From contig DGDX01000069.1 of assembly GCA_002385665.1 (NCBI GenBank), positions 1 to 20,129 of the forward strand: a stretch of DNA of 20,129 nucleotides. Reading direction: 5' to 3'. Source of the DNA: Firmicutes bacterium UBA3941. Its GTDB lineage: Bacteria > Bacillota > Clostridia > Caldicoprobacterales > UBA3941. Of the stretch, positions 7,753-14,261 are shown in pieces. Below the pieces are notes generated by a model, which had not been told where the DNA came from, searched no databases, and saw only the letters and a list, made by a program, of their open reading frames with translations. How positions within the stretch are numbered: the stretch's first letter is position 1; each line of letters starts with the position of its first letter. The position numbers and the translations under genes were made by a program.

Positions 7753-8604
7753 TTATCTGCCCCTGGGCTTGACTATATCCGTCAGGAAATCCACAATCTT
7801 ACCGCTACCCTCCAGCTCTTCCTCAAGCTCAGCCAGGATGATATTGATGCAGGCCAGATGCCAGGCCAGCCGCTCAAAACAATGTATATCCGATCCGATC
7901 TCAACACCCCAATAGCCGTCATATCCGGCCTTGATAAGATCCCTCATATGATCCTTGGCTACACCGGACATGATCGTGTATGGGGGCACATGGGTATGCA
8001 TGACATAGGACATGGCTATTTCCCTGCCCAGTTCCGGCTCTTCCTGGAAATTTGTGAAGTGGAAGAGATGGCCGTAGCCGGGATGGTTGACGGCATCCTT
8101 TACCGCCTTAAGATACTTTGGAGTGTTGTCCCAGCCGAAATGGTTCTCCGGACCGATTTTCATGCCCCTGCTGTAGCAGATCTCAGCATATTCCCGGTAG
8201 CGTTCAACGATGATGTCAAAAGCCTCGGGCGGCATTTCACCGCCTGTACCCCAGGGACAGAAGTCTACACGGATAGTCCTGGCACCTATGACTGTGGCAA
8301 AGTCGATAAATCTCAGCATGCGCTCGCGGTTGCCTTCAATCTCTTCTGCGGTAGGGGCCCAGGGTACATAGGGGCCGTCGATGCAGAGGTTGGCTACAAC
8401 CAATCCCAATTCATCGAGAGATTTTTTTATCCTTTTGGCGGATTCTTCATTGAGCAGGGATTCGGGTACGAAACCGCTCCAGATGTCAACCGCATCGACC
8501 CGGTAACGGTTTTTTACCATTTCCATAAAGTGAAAAATATCGGTGCGTCCCTCCGAGAGAAGTCCGTGAAATGAATAACCCATGATGGAAAGCTTTTTAT
8601 TCAT
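7753..8604 (-). CDS. Sugar phosphate isomerase/epimerase-family TIM barrel
   Basis: This 283-residue protein belongs to the xylose-isomerase-like/AP-endonuclease-2 TIM-barrel superfamily, whose members isomerise or epimerise sugars and keto-sugars or perform related lyase chemistry with a divalent metal. Likely metal/acid-base residues are E153 in GPENHFGW, H182 in LFHFTN, H203 and H205 in VMHTHVPP, and E235 in GVEIG. The open frame extends 20 codons further upstream, but ATG 8604 is chosen because AGGGGGA lies 7 nt before it and the protein then begins at the first barrel strand (KLSIMGYSFH). It is the last gene of the minus operon, separated from the Gfo/Idh gene by a hairpin (8660-8713), so it may be expressed at a lower level. 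Substrate unknown. Similar proteins often pair with Gfo/Idh/MocA oxidoreductases. Confidence 0.82.
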   Translation of the reverse strand: MNKKLSIMGYSFHGLLSEGRTDIFHFMEMVKNRYRVDAVDIWSGFVPESLLNEESAKRIKKSLDELGLVVANLCIDGPYVPWAPTAEEIEGNRERMLRFIDFATVIGARTIRVDFCPWGTGGEMPPEAFDIIVERYREYAEICYSRGMKIGPENHFGWDNTPKYLKAVKDAVNHPGYGHLFHFTNFQEEPELGREIAMSYVMHTHVPPYTIMSGVAKDHMRDLIKAGYDGYWGVEIGSDIHCFERLAWHLACINIILAELEEELEGSGKIVDFLTDIVKPRGR

Positions 8605-8659
8605 AATGATTCCCCCTTCACTATTCACTACTATCTTAAACATACCTTGCAGTAAAAGA

Positions 8660-8713
8660 ACCACCCACGGATATAGGCTTACGTTGTTTGTTCCGGCTAT
8701 ATCCGTGGGTGGT
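8660..8713 (-). terminator. Internal terminator/attenuator with perfect 17-bp stem
   Basis: ACCACCCACGGATATAG (8660-8676) is the exact reverse complement of 8697-8713, with a 20-nt loop. Read on the minus strand, the stem is followed by TTCTTTTACT, a T-rich tail, so it has the layout of a Rho-independent terminator. It lies 12 nt after the Gfo/Idh stop codon and 56 nt before the start of the next minus-strand gene, within a 120-nt gap. No clear promoter is visible after it, so it may be a partial terminator that lowers expression of the last gene, or an RNA-protecting hairpin. Confidence 0.75.
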
Positions 8714-8724
8714 CAACCTATGAA

Positions 8725-9924
8725 TCAGAAATCATATTTCAGGGTACCAAACGGAGTCTCCTGGGTTCTCAGGGCAGTAGATTTGGAGAGGGTTGAGATT
8801 TCATCGGCGTAGATTTCCCTACCCAGCGTGCTGGAGAGGAAGAGCCCTTCACTGACCCGCATGGTTTCAAGAGCTATATCCTTTGTGGGGAGCAGCTCAC
8901 ACTCGCCGCGGAGAGCAGCTATCCAATGGGCCTGGGAATTGACATAGTGATGGTAGTTGGGATCCACTTGAGCCCGTCGACCAATCTCTGCCTGAAGGTC
9001 CAGCTTGATTACCCTGGGATAACCCAGCTCTTCATCATAGAAGGTGAAAGCATTTTCCATTGGGTCTGCACTGGGAGGACCAAAGCCGCCGCCAAGGGAT
9101 ATGCCGCCTTTGGAACCATAGATGGAGGAGGGCGGGAAGGGACCGCCGTGGATCGCCCAGGATTCAATGATATCAAGGGTCAGGTCATTCTCATAGTAGG
9201 CAAAACCTACACCAAGCTCTTCTACGTCGAATTGGCTTATCTCCCTGCGGACGGGGTCCATATCCAACTCCTGGTATACCTTGCCCGTTACCCTTTCAAG
9301 TTTCGGCAGGCCCATGAGGTAGAGGAGCTGGGAGATATGATAAACCCCCATGTCAAACAGGGCACCGTGCTGGGCTATCCATGACTGGTCAAATTCCTTT
9401 TCGGCATATCCGTCAACGTAGGGACGGCCACGGCGACGGTAGCCATAGGAGCGGGCATGATAGATCTTGCCCAGCTTACCGGCATCTATAAGATCCTTTG
9501 CGGCAACGGTTGCGGCGTCATATATACGTCCCAGCTGGATGTGCAGCATCTTGCCATAGTCTTCGCTGGCCTTGTACATGGTGACTGCATCGGCAAAGGA
9601 CCCTGCCATGGGCTTCTCGCAGTAGCAGTGTTTACCGGAACGAAGTACATCAAGGACCAGGGGAAGGTGCAAGTTGTTATGAACCGTTACATCCACAGCG
9701 TCGATATCGTCTCTCTCCAGCATCTTACGATAGTCTAAATAGCGGTGCTCGATATTATAATCATCGCAGAATTCGTTGAGCTTTTCCTCAATGATATCGC
9801 ATGCGGCAACGAACTTTACACCGGGTATGTTTTGGTAGACCCTCATATGAGAACGCTGTTGAATACCGGTGCCTATAAAGGCGATTCGAACCTCTTTTGG
9901 CTTCTTTCTAGGTTTCCATTCCAT
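8725..9924 (-). CDS. Gfo/Idh/MocA-family NAD(P)-dependent oxidoreductase
   Basis: The family oxidises or reduces sugar or inositol hydroxyls in the cytoplasm. Rossmann motif GTGIQQRSH occupies residues 18-26. The EKP motif is at 103-105 (CEKPMAGS), with the catalytic lysine at K104. The C-terminal alpha/beta domain carries GALFDMGVYH (187-196), giving D191 and H196, the usual substrate-side residues. The 399-residue length is at the normal upper range. The ATG at 9924 is preceded by AGGGGG with 7-nt spacing. The gene sits between an MFS transporter and a TIM-barrel isomerase on the same strand. That context fits a glycoside or cyclitol catabolic step, for instance C3 oxidation of a sugar before epimerase-fold cleavage, as described for some deglycosylation systems. 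This specific role is inference. Inositol dehydrogenase or a GH109-like activity are alternatives. Confidence 0.88.
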   Translation of the reverse strand: MEWKPRKKPKEVRIAFIGTGIQQRSHMRVYQNIPGVKFVAACDIIEEKLNEFCDDYNIEHRYLDYRKMLERDDIDAVDVTVHNNLHLPLVLDVLRSGKHCYCEKPMAGSFADAVTMYKASEDYGKMLHIQLGRIYDAATVAAKDLIDAGKLGKIYHARSYGYRRRGRPYVDGYAEKEFDQSWIAQHGALFDMGVYHISQLLYLMGLPKLERVTGKVYQELDMDPVRREISQFDVEELGVGFAYYENDLTLDIIESWAIHGGPFPPSSIYGSKGGISLGGGFGPPSADPMENAFTFYDEELGYPRVIKLDLQAEIGRRAQVDPNYHHYVNSQAHWIAALRGECELLPTKDIALETMRVSEGLFLSSTLGREIYADEISTLSKSTALRTQETPFGTLKYDF

Positions 9925-9957
9925 TGTATTACCCCCTATGATACTTTTATTCGAAAA

Positions 9958-9971
9958 CCGGCCGGAGCCGG
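9958..9971 (-). terminator. Short GC hairpin with T4 tail between MFS and Gfo/Idh genes
   Basis: CCGGC (9958-9962) pairs with GCCGG (9967-9971) around a tetraloop. Read on the minus strand it is followed by TTTTCG, in the 72-nt gap after the transporter stop codon. The stem is only 5 bp, so it is at most a weak attenuator that would tune expression within the operon. Confidence 0.3.
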
Positions 9972-9996
9972 GCTTTCACATGTGCTTATATCCGAC

Positions 9997-11253
9997 TTAA
10001 TAAAGACTCAAACCGGGGCGCTTTATGCCAAGAACCTTTTCCCCAAAAGGAAAACTCAACAGATACAGGACAAGGATGACCAGCATCGAAAGGCCAATTA
10101 CCAGATAGAATTGCTTGATGCCCAGTAAGGTTATGAGGGCACCTCCGAGAACTCCCCCCAGAACCCCGGCGATGGAGTTGGTTGATGCAAGGAGGGTTTG
10201 GGAAGTGGTTTTAAGATTGTCCGGAGCAAGGAAAAAGACATAGCTGATACTGGTAGGCAACATAAACCCGTTTCCAATTCCATGAAGCACCGATACAAGG
10301 ACAATCATGGCAAAGCTATCGACGAAGAAAAGCAGGACGCATTCCGCAACAAAAAGGCTGGATGCAATTATAATGATGTAGTACAGCGGCAGCCTTTGCC
10401 GGAGGGGTTTTAGAAGCAGCATCATGGGTATTTCCGCAAAGGCCCTTACAGCCATGATAATGCCCATCTTGGCGGGATCTCCCCCTACAGCGGTAACAAG
10501 AAAGGGAAGAAAGGTCATGGAGCAGTGAAAGGGGACTCTTTGAAATGCAGTGAAAATTATGTATGTTATCAGGTAGTAGTTTTTGAATATCTTGCTAAAC
10601 TGCATTTCACTAAACTTGAGAGACTTTTTGCCGGCGGCCTGGTCATTGGCCGTTTTTGTGAACAGGATCATTAAGAGAACCGGGAGGGTAAAAACCGCAT
10701 TTGCATAGAAGGCAAATTCCACCCCGGTTTTCGGTAGGATAAATCCAAGGGCAAAGCTGGCAAGGGCGTAGCTAAGGGCGCCAAAGGAGCGCAATGCACC
10801 GTAATTGAGCTTTTCCCTGCTGGCATTGTCCAATACCCAATTGTCCACAAGGGACATGAGAGGCCTATTGAAGAACATTGTGACAGGTATCAGGAAGAAT
10901 AAGAAGGATATTCCCCAGATACTAACCCCACTTGTAAGGGGTATAAGGGCAAACAGAATAGCGCTTGCGATAAGAATGAAGTTGAGCACCTTTTTGAGGG
11001 AACGCATTTTATCCCCCAGCATGCCCCAAAAAGGTGAGGAAAAGACAGCCACACCGGAATTAAGTGCCGTTACAACCCCGACCTGCTGGGGATTAAATCC
11101 GATGGATTCAAGGAATACGGTGATATAGCCTCCCAGTGAGACTGTAATATAAAAGACAAAGTTAAGTGCAGCATATTTAACAAACTGTAACGTTGATTGA
11201 TTTTCACGCAACTTATCTTCCGACGGTAAATCATTAACATTATTTTGTGTCAA
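9997..11253 (-). CDS. MFS transporter, LacY/nucleoside-symporter-like
   Basis: A major facilitator of 418 residues with about 12 hydrophobic segments, for example FVFYITVSLGGYITVFLESI near the start, ISFLFFLIPVTMFF, YYIIIIASSLFVAECVLLFF and FYLVIGLSMLVILVLYLL near the end. Features GMLGDKMRS (loop 2-3 motif) and PLMSLVDNWVLDNASREKLNYGALRSFG (positions not continuous in one motif) place it in the MFS_1-like proton:oligosaccharide or nucleoside symporter group. The frame extends upstream to another TTG (11316), but TTG 11253 is chosen because AAGGAG (minus strand, 11268-11263) lies 9 nt before it. A non-ATG start is therefore required either way. It likely imports the glycoside handled by the flanking isomerase and oxidoreductase genes. 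It shares sequence motifs with the transporter at 17216-18445, suggesting related substrates. Confidence 0.87.
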   Translation of the reverse strand: MTQNNVNDLPSEDKLRENQSTLQFVKYAALNFVFYITVSLGGYITVFLESIGFNPQQVGVVTALNSGVAVFSSPFWGMLGDKMRSLKKVLNFILIASAILFALIPLTSGVSIWGISFLFFLIPVTMFFNRPLMSLVDNWVLDNASREKLNYGALRSFGALSYALASFALGFILPKTGVEFAFYANAVFTLPVLLMILFTKTANDQAAGKKSLKFSEMQFSKIFKNYYLITYIIFTAFQRVPFHCSMTFLPFLVTAVGGDPAKMGIIMAVRAFAEIPMMLLLKPLRQRLPLYYIIIIASSLFVAECVLLFFVDSFAMIVLVSVLHGIGNGFMLPTSISYVFFLAPDNLKTTSQTLLASTNSIAGVLGGVLGGALITLLGIKQFYLVIGLSMLVILVLYLLSFPFGEKVLGIKRPGLSLY

Positions 11254-11359
11254 CCTAATTAGCTCCTTATCGTTTATATACTGATAGCAAAAGAAAGTTA
11301 TAGGCAAAAGACGCAATAGGTATCATAAAATAAAGGATTGGTCGGTTGAAGTTAAAGCC

Positions 11360-12205
11360 TTATCTTCCGTTTCGGCTCCTGAACCATTCTGCCGAAGCGG
11401 CAAGGGCAGCAATGGGATCGTTGGGGTAACGAATATTGTTCATGTATTCCACGATGTACCAGCGGACTCCTGCTTCCTTACGGGCGATCTCAAAGTATTC
11501 GTCCCAGTCGATGGTGCAATTGGGGTCGTCGAAGAAGGTGTCCCGACTTTCAGGGGAGTAGGGTTTCATATGTACCGTTACTCCACGGCCCGGATACTTT
11601 CTCAGCATTTCGATCATATCCCCACCGCCCCGCATACCGTTTCCGATATCGTTCTGCATTATGACATTGGAAGGGGTGTTTTGGGCGATGATGTCCCAGG
11701 GTAGCTCCCCGGTGTCGTCGGTGGGACGGAACTCCGTTGCATGATTGTGGTAGCCCGTAACCATTCCATGCATGCCCAGAACATCGGAGACCCAGGTCAA
11801 CTCGGCTGCAAACTTCAGGCAGCTTTCACGGGTGTAGAGGGTCTCATCCGGCATCCAGGGAACGATAATGAACTGATTGCCCAGTACCTTGTTATAGGTG
11901 ATGGTGGAATAGATGTTGTTCGGAGACAGGTATTCCCATGGTGTATGCCATCCCACAATCTGCAGCCCGGCTTCATCAAGGGCATAGCGGATTTCCTGAG
12001 CGGTAAACTTCAGCCCGCCGGCAAATTCCACTCCGTCATAGCCGGCCTCCTTTACCAGCTTCAAGGTCCCCCGAAGATCCTTTGACATCATATCCGCCAC
12101 AGTGAAAAGTTGGGCGGCAAGGGGCAATTTCGTTTCTACCACTGGTTGCTCGTTTTCTCCCCATCCCGGGGGCAGACTGTTGATAGCTCTGGTTGAATTG
12201 CTCAT
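11360..12205 (-). CDS. Sugar phosphate isomerase/epimerase-family TIM barrel (IolE-like)
   Basis: This 281-residue protein is of the same superfamily as the product of 7753-8604 but clearly divergent in sequence. Likely metal ligands are E60 (GVEFAGG), H153 and H155 (GYHNHATEF), D186 (MQNDIGN), H212 (VTVHMKPY) and E253 (WYIVEYMN), so the metal site appears complete. The longer open frame is rejected: ATG 12205 has AGGAGG with an 8-nt spacer, and the extra 43 codons merely translate the mRNA leader. It is the first gene of the minus operon, about 225 nt downstream of a consensus promoter, and 106 nt before the MFS gene. A role as isomerase, epimerase or dehydratase on a keto-sugar or inositol derivative is plausible. 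The substrate is not deducible. Confidence 0.83.
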   Translation of the reverse strand: MSNSTRAINSLPPGWGENEQPVVETKLPLAAQLFTVADMMSKDLRGTLKLVKEAGYDGVEFAGGLKFTAQEIRYALDEAGLQIVGWHTPWEYLSPNNIYSTITYNKVLGNQFIIVPWMPDETLYTRESCLKFAAELTWVSDVLGMHGMVTGYHNHATEFRPTDDTGELPWDIIAQNTPSNVIMQNDIGNGMRGGGDMIEMLRKYPGRGVTVHMKPYSPESRDTFFDDPNCTIDWDEYFEIARKEAGVRWYIVEYMNNIRYPNDPIAALAASAEWFRSRNGR

Positions 12206-12378
12206 ATGCTCATCCTCCTGTATTGATTTTATATGGATTAAATCACCTTTATGAAGAACATGAAGTGACAAAGGTGCCTGATTAATCTTCCTCCATAATC
12301 TATCGAGAGGGGCATAGGTTTTTAAGATCAACAATGGTGCTTACTGGGATGAAATAAAATGATTAGTATATCGAATAT

Positions 12379-12411
12379 AGAGACACAAGGAAAAGGCTTC
12401 CATGTGTCCCT
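12379..12411 (-). promoter_or_regulatory. Strong hairpin in the 5' leader of the minus operon
   Basis: The arms 12379-12392 and 12398-12411 pair over 14 positions with one T/T mismatch and one G-U pair, leaving a 5-nt loop. The hairpin would start about 20 nt into the predicted transcript. No T-tract follows on the minus strand, so it is not a terminator. It may stabilise the mRNA or bind a regulator. Confidence 0.6.
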
Positions 12412-12437
12412 CTGCATGAAATTGTTTCCACTATTTT

Positions 12438-12466
12438 ATTATACACAACATGTCCCAAATAGACAA
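12438..12466 (-). promoter_or_regulatory. Sigma-A-type promoter of the minus-strand sugar operon
   Basis: On the minus strand, TTGTCT (12466-12461) is followed after exactly 17 nt by TATAAT (12443-12438). The -10 box is perfect and the -35 box matches 4 of 6. The expected start of transcription is near 12431. It is the only strong promoter seen for the four genes down to 7753, and it lies 60 nt beyond the serpin stop, making the operon independent of the serpin gene. Confidence 0.75.
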
Positions 12467-12525
12467 CTTGTTCGACAAACAAAATATAGGTCTTTCTGCC
12501 ATATTTTAACGGAGCAAATCAGTGC

Positions 12526-13803
12526 CTAATCCAAATCATAAGCTTTACCCATAAACAGTATTGTGCCGGTTATATCATCAACAATGGCAAAGAAAAATGG
12601 TCTGTCCGCGATGAATTCGATGGGCTCGACTACGGCTGTCACCACCATATCCACCGCTGTTACGGCTGCGGCTTCACTGCCCTCTTCATTGACCTCGATA
12701 ATGGCCTTGTGAAGGACATCGCTTATACAAAGGTCTCCCCGTATGCCGGAAAAATCGGCGCCAGTGGTGAAGGTATTGCCCATACCCAGGCTTGTCAGGC
12801 TTTCCTTAAGGCTCTTAATTCCGTACTCCATTTTGAAGCGGGGGAGATTAAGCTTAACGTCATTCCTTTCAGCTATACTTTCCCTGATAGCTTCCCATTT
12901 CTCCCCATCCAGGCCTTCTATAAAATCATTGATGGGCAATTCACCCTTTGGCAGTACACAATACATTGCCGTATTTTCCTTTCCATAGGGCAACCTGACA
13001 GCTATAAAATCTTCACCCTGTCCGTATTGGATCCGTCCTTCCCGGCTCATCATCATAACATCCTGAAGGCTGCCGCCACCGGAATGGAAGCGGGATTTAA
13101 AGGTCCTGTCCTTGTCGAATTTTTCACTCCAGTCCCCTTTAAAATAGATTGCATTAATAAGGTACATGATTGTTTCAGGTGCTATAGGAGGCTCAAGGAT
13201 TTTATTTATTTTTCCGTTGGTAGCATGTGATACCCATTCATTAATTACCTCTATAGCCTGGTCATTGGAGAAATCCAGGGTTTCTACCTGGGCACGGAAT
13301 ATATCCTTATTAACTGTGAGAAAATCTTCTTCAACAGGTTCGCCGTCCCTGATCCAAACAGAATTTTCTATATTTAGCTGGATCTTTTCGTCCAGCTTCA
13401 TCAAATGGCGCAACAGGTTCTTATAGCTCTCATTTAGTACGCTTATATCGATGCCCGAGTATCCAAGAGCCCTGGCCATGGATTCCCTTGTTGCACCCTG
13501 GGCACCCTGGTAGGTCATAGCCAGTACCGTAGAGATGCTTAAGGGGGAGATAAAGATATTATTCTCCCTGTCTTCCCTGTTAAATTGTCTGAAGATATTA
13601 AAGGCAAAATCCATATTACCTCTGACCACATCCTTATTAATCTTTCCTGTATCATGGAGCAAATCAGCGCTCTTGCTATCAGGTTTCGCCTTATCTTTTG
13701 CACTGTTATCCAGATCAGGATTGGCGGAAGGCTTGGTGGAACAGCCTGCAACCATTCCCAAAACCATAGTTATACAAAGAAGAATGCAGATATGTCTAAT
13801 CAC
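12526..13803 (-). CDS. Serpin-family lipoprotein (putative inhibitory protease inhibitor)
   Basis: A full-length serpin domain (about residues 50-425) follows a lipoprotein signal peptide: positively charged start, hydrophobic stretch, and lipobox V-A-G-C with C21 as lipid-attached cysteine, then a charged linker (KPSANPDLDNSAKDKAKPDS). Anchoring on the outer face of the membrane is expected. Serpin hallmarks are NIFISPLSISTVLAMTYQGA, NAIYFKGDW, and FIADRPFFF near the end. The reactive-loop hinge reads EVNEEGSEAAAVTAV, with small residues, the pattern of inhibitory serpins that trap serine or cysteine proteases. Counting 15 from the hinge glycine places P1-P1' at Thr-Ala (about T389-A390). 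GTG 13803 is preferred over ATG 13818: the run of six G just before it is a proper ribosome site, whereas ATG 13818 has none. The gene is monocistronic, divergent from adhE. Confidence 0.9.
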   Translation of the reverse strand: MIRHICILLCITMVLGMVAGCSTKPSANPDLDNSAKDKAKPDSKSADLLHDTGKINKDVVRGNMDFAFNIFRQFNREDRENNIFISPLSISTVLAMTYQGAQGATRESMARALGYSGIDISVLNESYKNLLRHLMKLDEKIQLNIENSVWIRDGEPVEEDFLTVNKDIFRAQVETLDFSNDQAIEVINEWVSHATNGKINKILEPPIAPETIMYLINAIYFKGDWSEKFDKDRTFKSRFHSGGGSLQDVMMMSREGRIQYGQGEDFIAVRLPYGKENTAMYCVLPKGELPINDFIEGLDGEKWEAIRESIAERNDVKLNLPRFKMEYGIKSLKESLTSLGMGNTFTTGADFSGIRGDLCISDVLHKAIIEVNEEGSEAAAVTAVDMVVTAVVEPIEFIADRPFFFAIVDDITGTILFMGKAYDLD

Positions 13804-13959
13804 AGCAATACCCCCCATATTTTTCGTCCAACTATTAAGACGTAACTATTTGGGAATTGTTTCACACTATTGACTAAAGGAACTTAATCATTTTAAGCGG
13901 CCAGGGGTACAGCCGGAGGGATAGGCATAGCAAGAGCGCAAATAGTTTACAGTGAAATA

Positions 13960-13977
13960 TTTGAAAATAATTTCAAA
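13960..13977. promoter_or_regulatory. Perfect palindrome upstream of the adhE promoter
   Basis: TTTGAAA-ATAA-TTTCAAA forms a perfect 7-4-7 palindrome ending 7 bp before the -35 box of the adhE promoter. It does not fit the Rex consensus. It could bind another regulator of adhE or of the divergent serpin. Confidence 0.4.
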
Positions 13978-13984
13978 ATACGTA

Positions 13985-14002
13985 TTGACAAATATTTAAC
14001 AA
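13985..14002 (+). promoter_or_regulatory. Rex-like operator 1, overlapping the adhE -35 box
   Basis: TTGACAAATATTTAACAA matches the clostridial Rex consensus TTGTTAA-NNNN-TTAACAA at 12 of 14 fixed positions; the two mismatches fall within the -35 hexamer. Rex is the NADH/NAD+-sensing repressor that controls adhE in many Firmicutes. Binding here would block RNA polymerase and be relieved when NADH accumulates. Confidence 0.65.
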
Positions 14003-14013
14003 TAACATATAAT
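13985..14013 (+). promoter_or_regulatory. Consensus sigma-A promoter of adhE
   Basis: TTGACA (13985-13990), a 17-nt spacer and TATAAT (14008-14013) match the sigma-A consensus at all twelve positions. Transcription should start near 14020, giving a leader of about 240 nt before adhE. Such a strong promoter fits a highly expressed fermentation gene and implies a need for repression, which the overlapping Rex-like site could supply. Confidence 0.9.
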
Positions 14014-14143
14014 AAACTTGCCATTAGAGTTGAGAACGATTGGCAATAAGGATGAGAACTTGGTCGAATTATGGCTTATTATACAGGATCGGTTAAGGTA
14101 ACTAATTAAAAACATATAGGAGAGATTTATTTTTTAATAAACA

Positions 14144-14161
14144 TAGTTAAATATTTAACAA
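14144..14161 (+). promoter_or_regulatory. Rex-like operator 2 in the adhE leader
   Basis: TAGTTAAATATTTAACAA matches TTGTTAA-NNNN-TTAACAA at 13 of 14 fixed positions and contains a perfect GTTAAATATTTAAC palindrome. A further half-site TTAACAA occurs at 14166-14172. It lies about 159 bp from operator 1, downstream of the predicted transcription start, so it could act as a roadblock or a looping partner. Confidence 0.68.
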
Positions 14162-14198
14162 TTATTTAACAAGTCTATAGGACGTTTGATTGGAAAAA

Positions 14199-14224
14199 TT
14201 ACGGGTATTAAAAAAATCCCGTAA
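14199..14224 (+). promoter_or_regulatory. Hairpin in the adhE leader
   Basis: TTACGGG (14199-14205) pairs with CCCGTAA (14218-14224) around a 12-nt A-rich loop. About 7 nt later comes an AT-rich stretch with T-runs (14232-14246) before the ribosome site AGGGAGG (14248-14254). It might be a weak attenuator or an mRNA-stabilising structure. Confidence 0.4.
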
Positions 14225-14261
14225 ATATAAATTTTTAAATTTTTTATAGGGAGGAAAATAG

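Larger units (their letters stand above)
12206..12525 (-). other. Leader and promoter region of the minus-strand sugar operon
   Basis: This 320-nt stretch holds no credible gene. From the serpin side it contains about 60 nt without a visible terminator, the promoter (12466-12438), a strong leader hairpin (12379-12411), a second hairpin made from CACCTTT (12244-12250) and AAAGGTG (12270-12276), and the ribosome site AGGAGG. The transcript leader would be about 225 nt, long enough for RNA-based control, but I recognise no known riboswitch. Confidence 0.65.
13819..14261. other. Divergent intergenic region between serpin and adhE
   Basis: This 443-nt region carries the adhE promoter (13985-14013), two Rex-like operators, a separate palindrome at 13960-13977, a leader hairpin of TTGCCA (14018-14023) with TGGCAA (14041-14046) near the predicted transcript start, and a hairpin at 14199-14224. 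The adhE leader is about 240 nt long and very AT-rich. I could not identify a clear serpin promoter on the minus strand, and see no gene here. Confidence 0.7.

Noticed and set aside
7639..8574. 311-codon plus-strand open frame opposite the last minus-strand isomerase gene
   Set aside because: It begins within the terminator hairpin, lacks a ribosome site and recognisable motifs, and overlaps antisense to a gene with a clear family and ribosome site.
14029..14044. Possible catabolite-repression (cre) site TTGAGAACGATTGGCA after the adhE promoter
   Set aside because: It misses several fixed consensus positions, including the final CA spacing, so it is explained better as part of the TTGCCA/TGGCAA hairpin.
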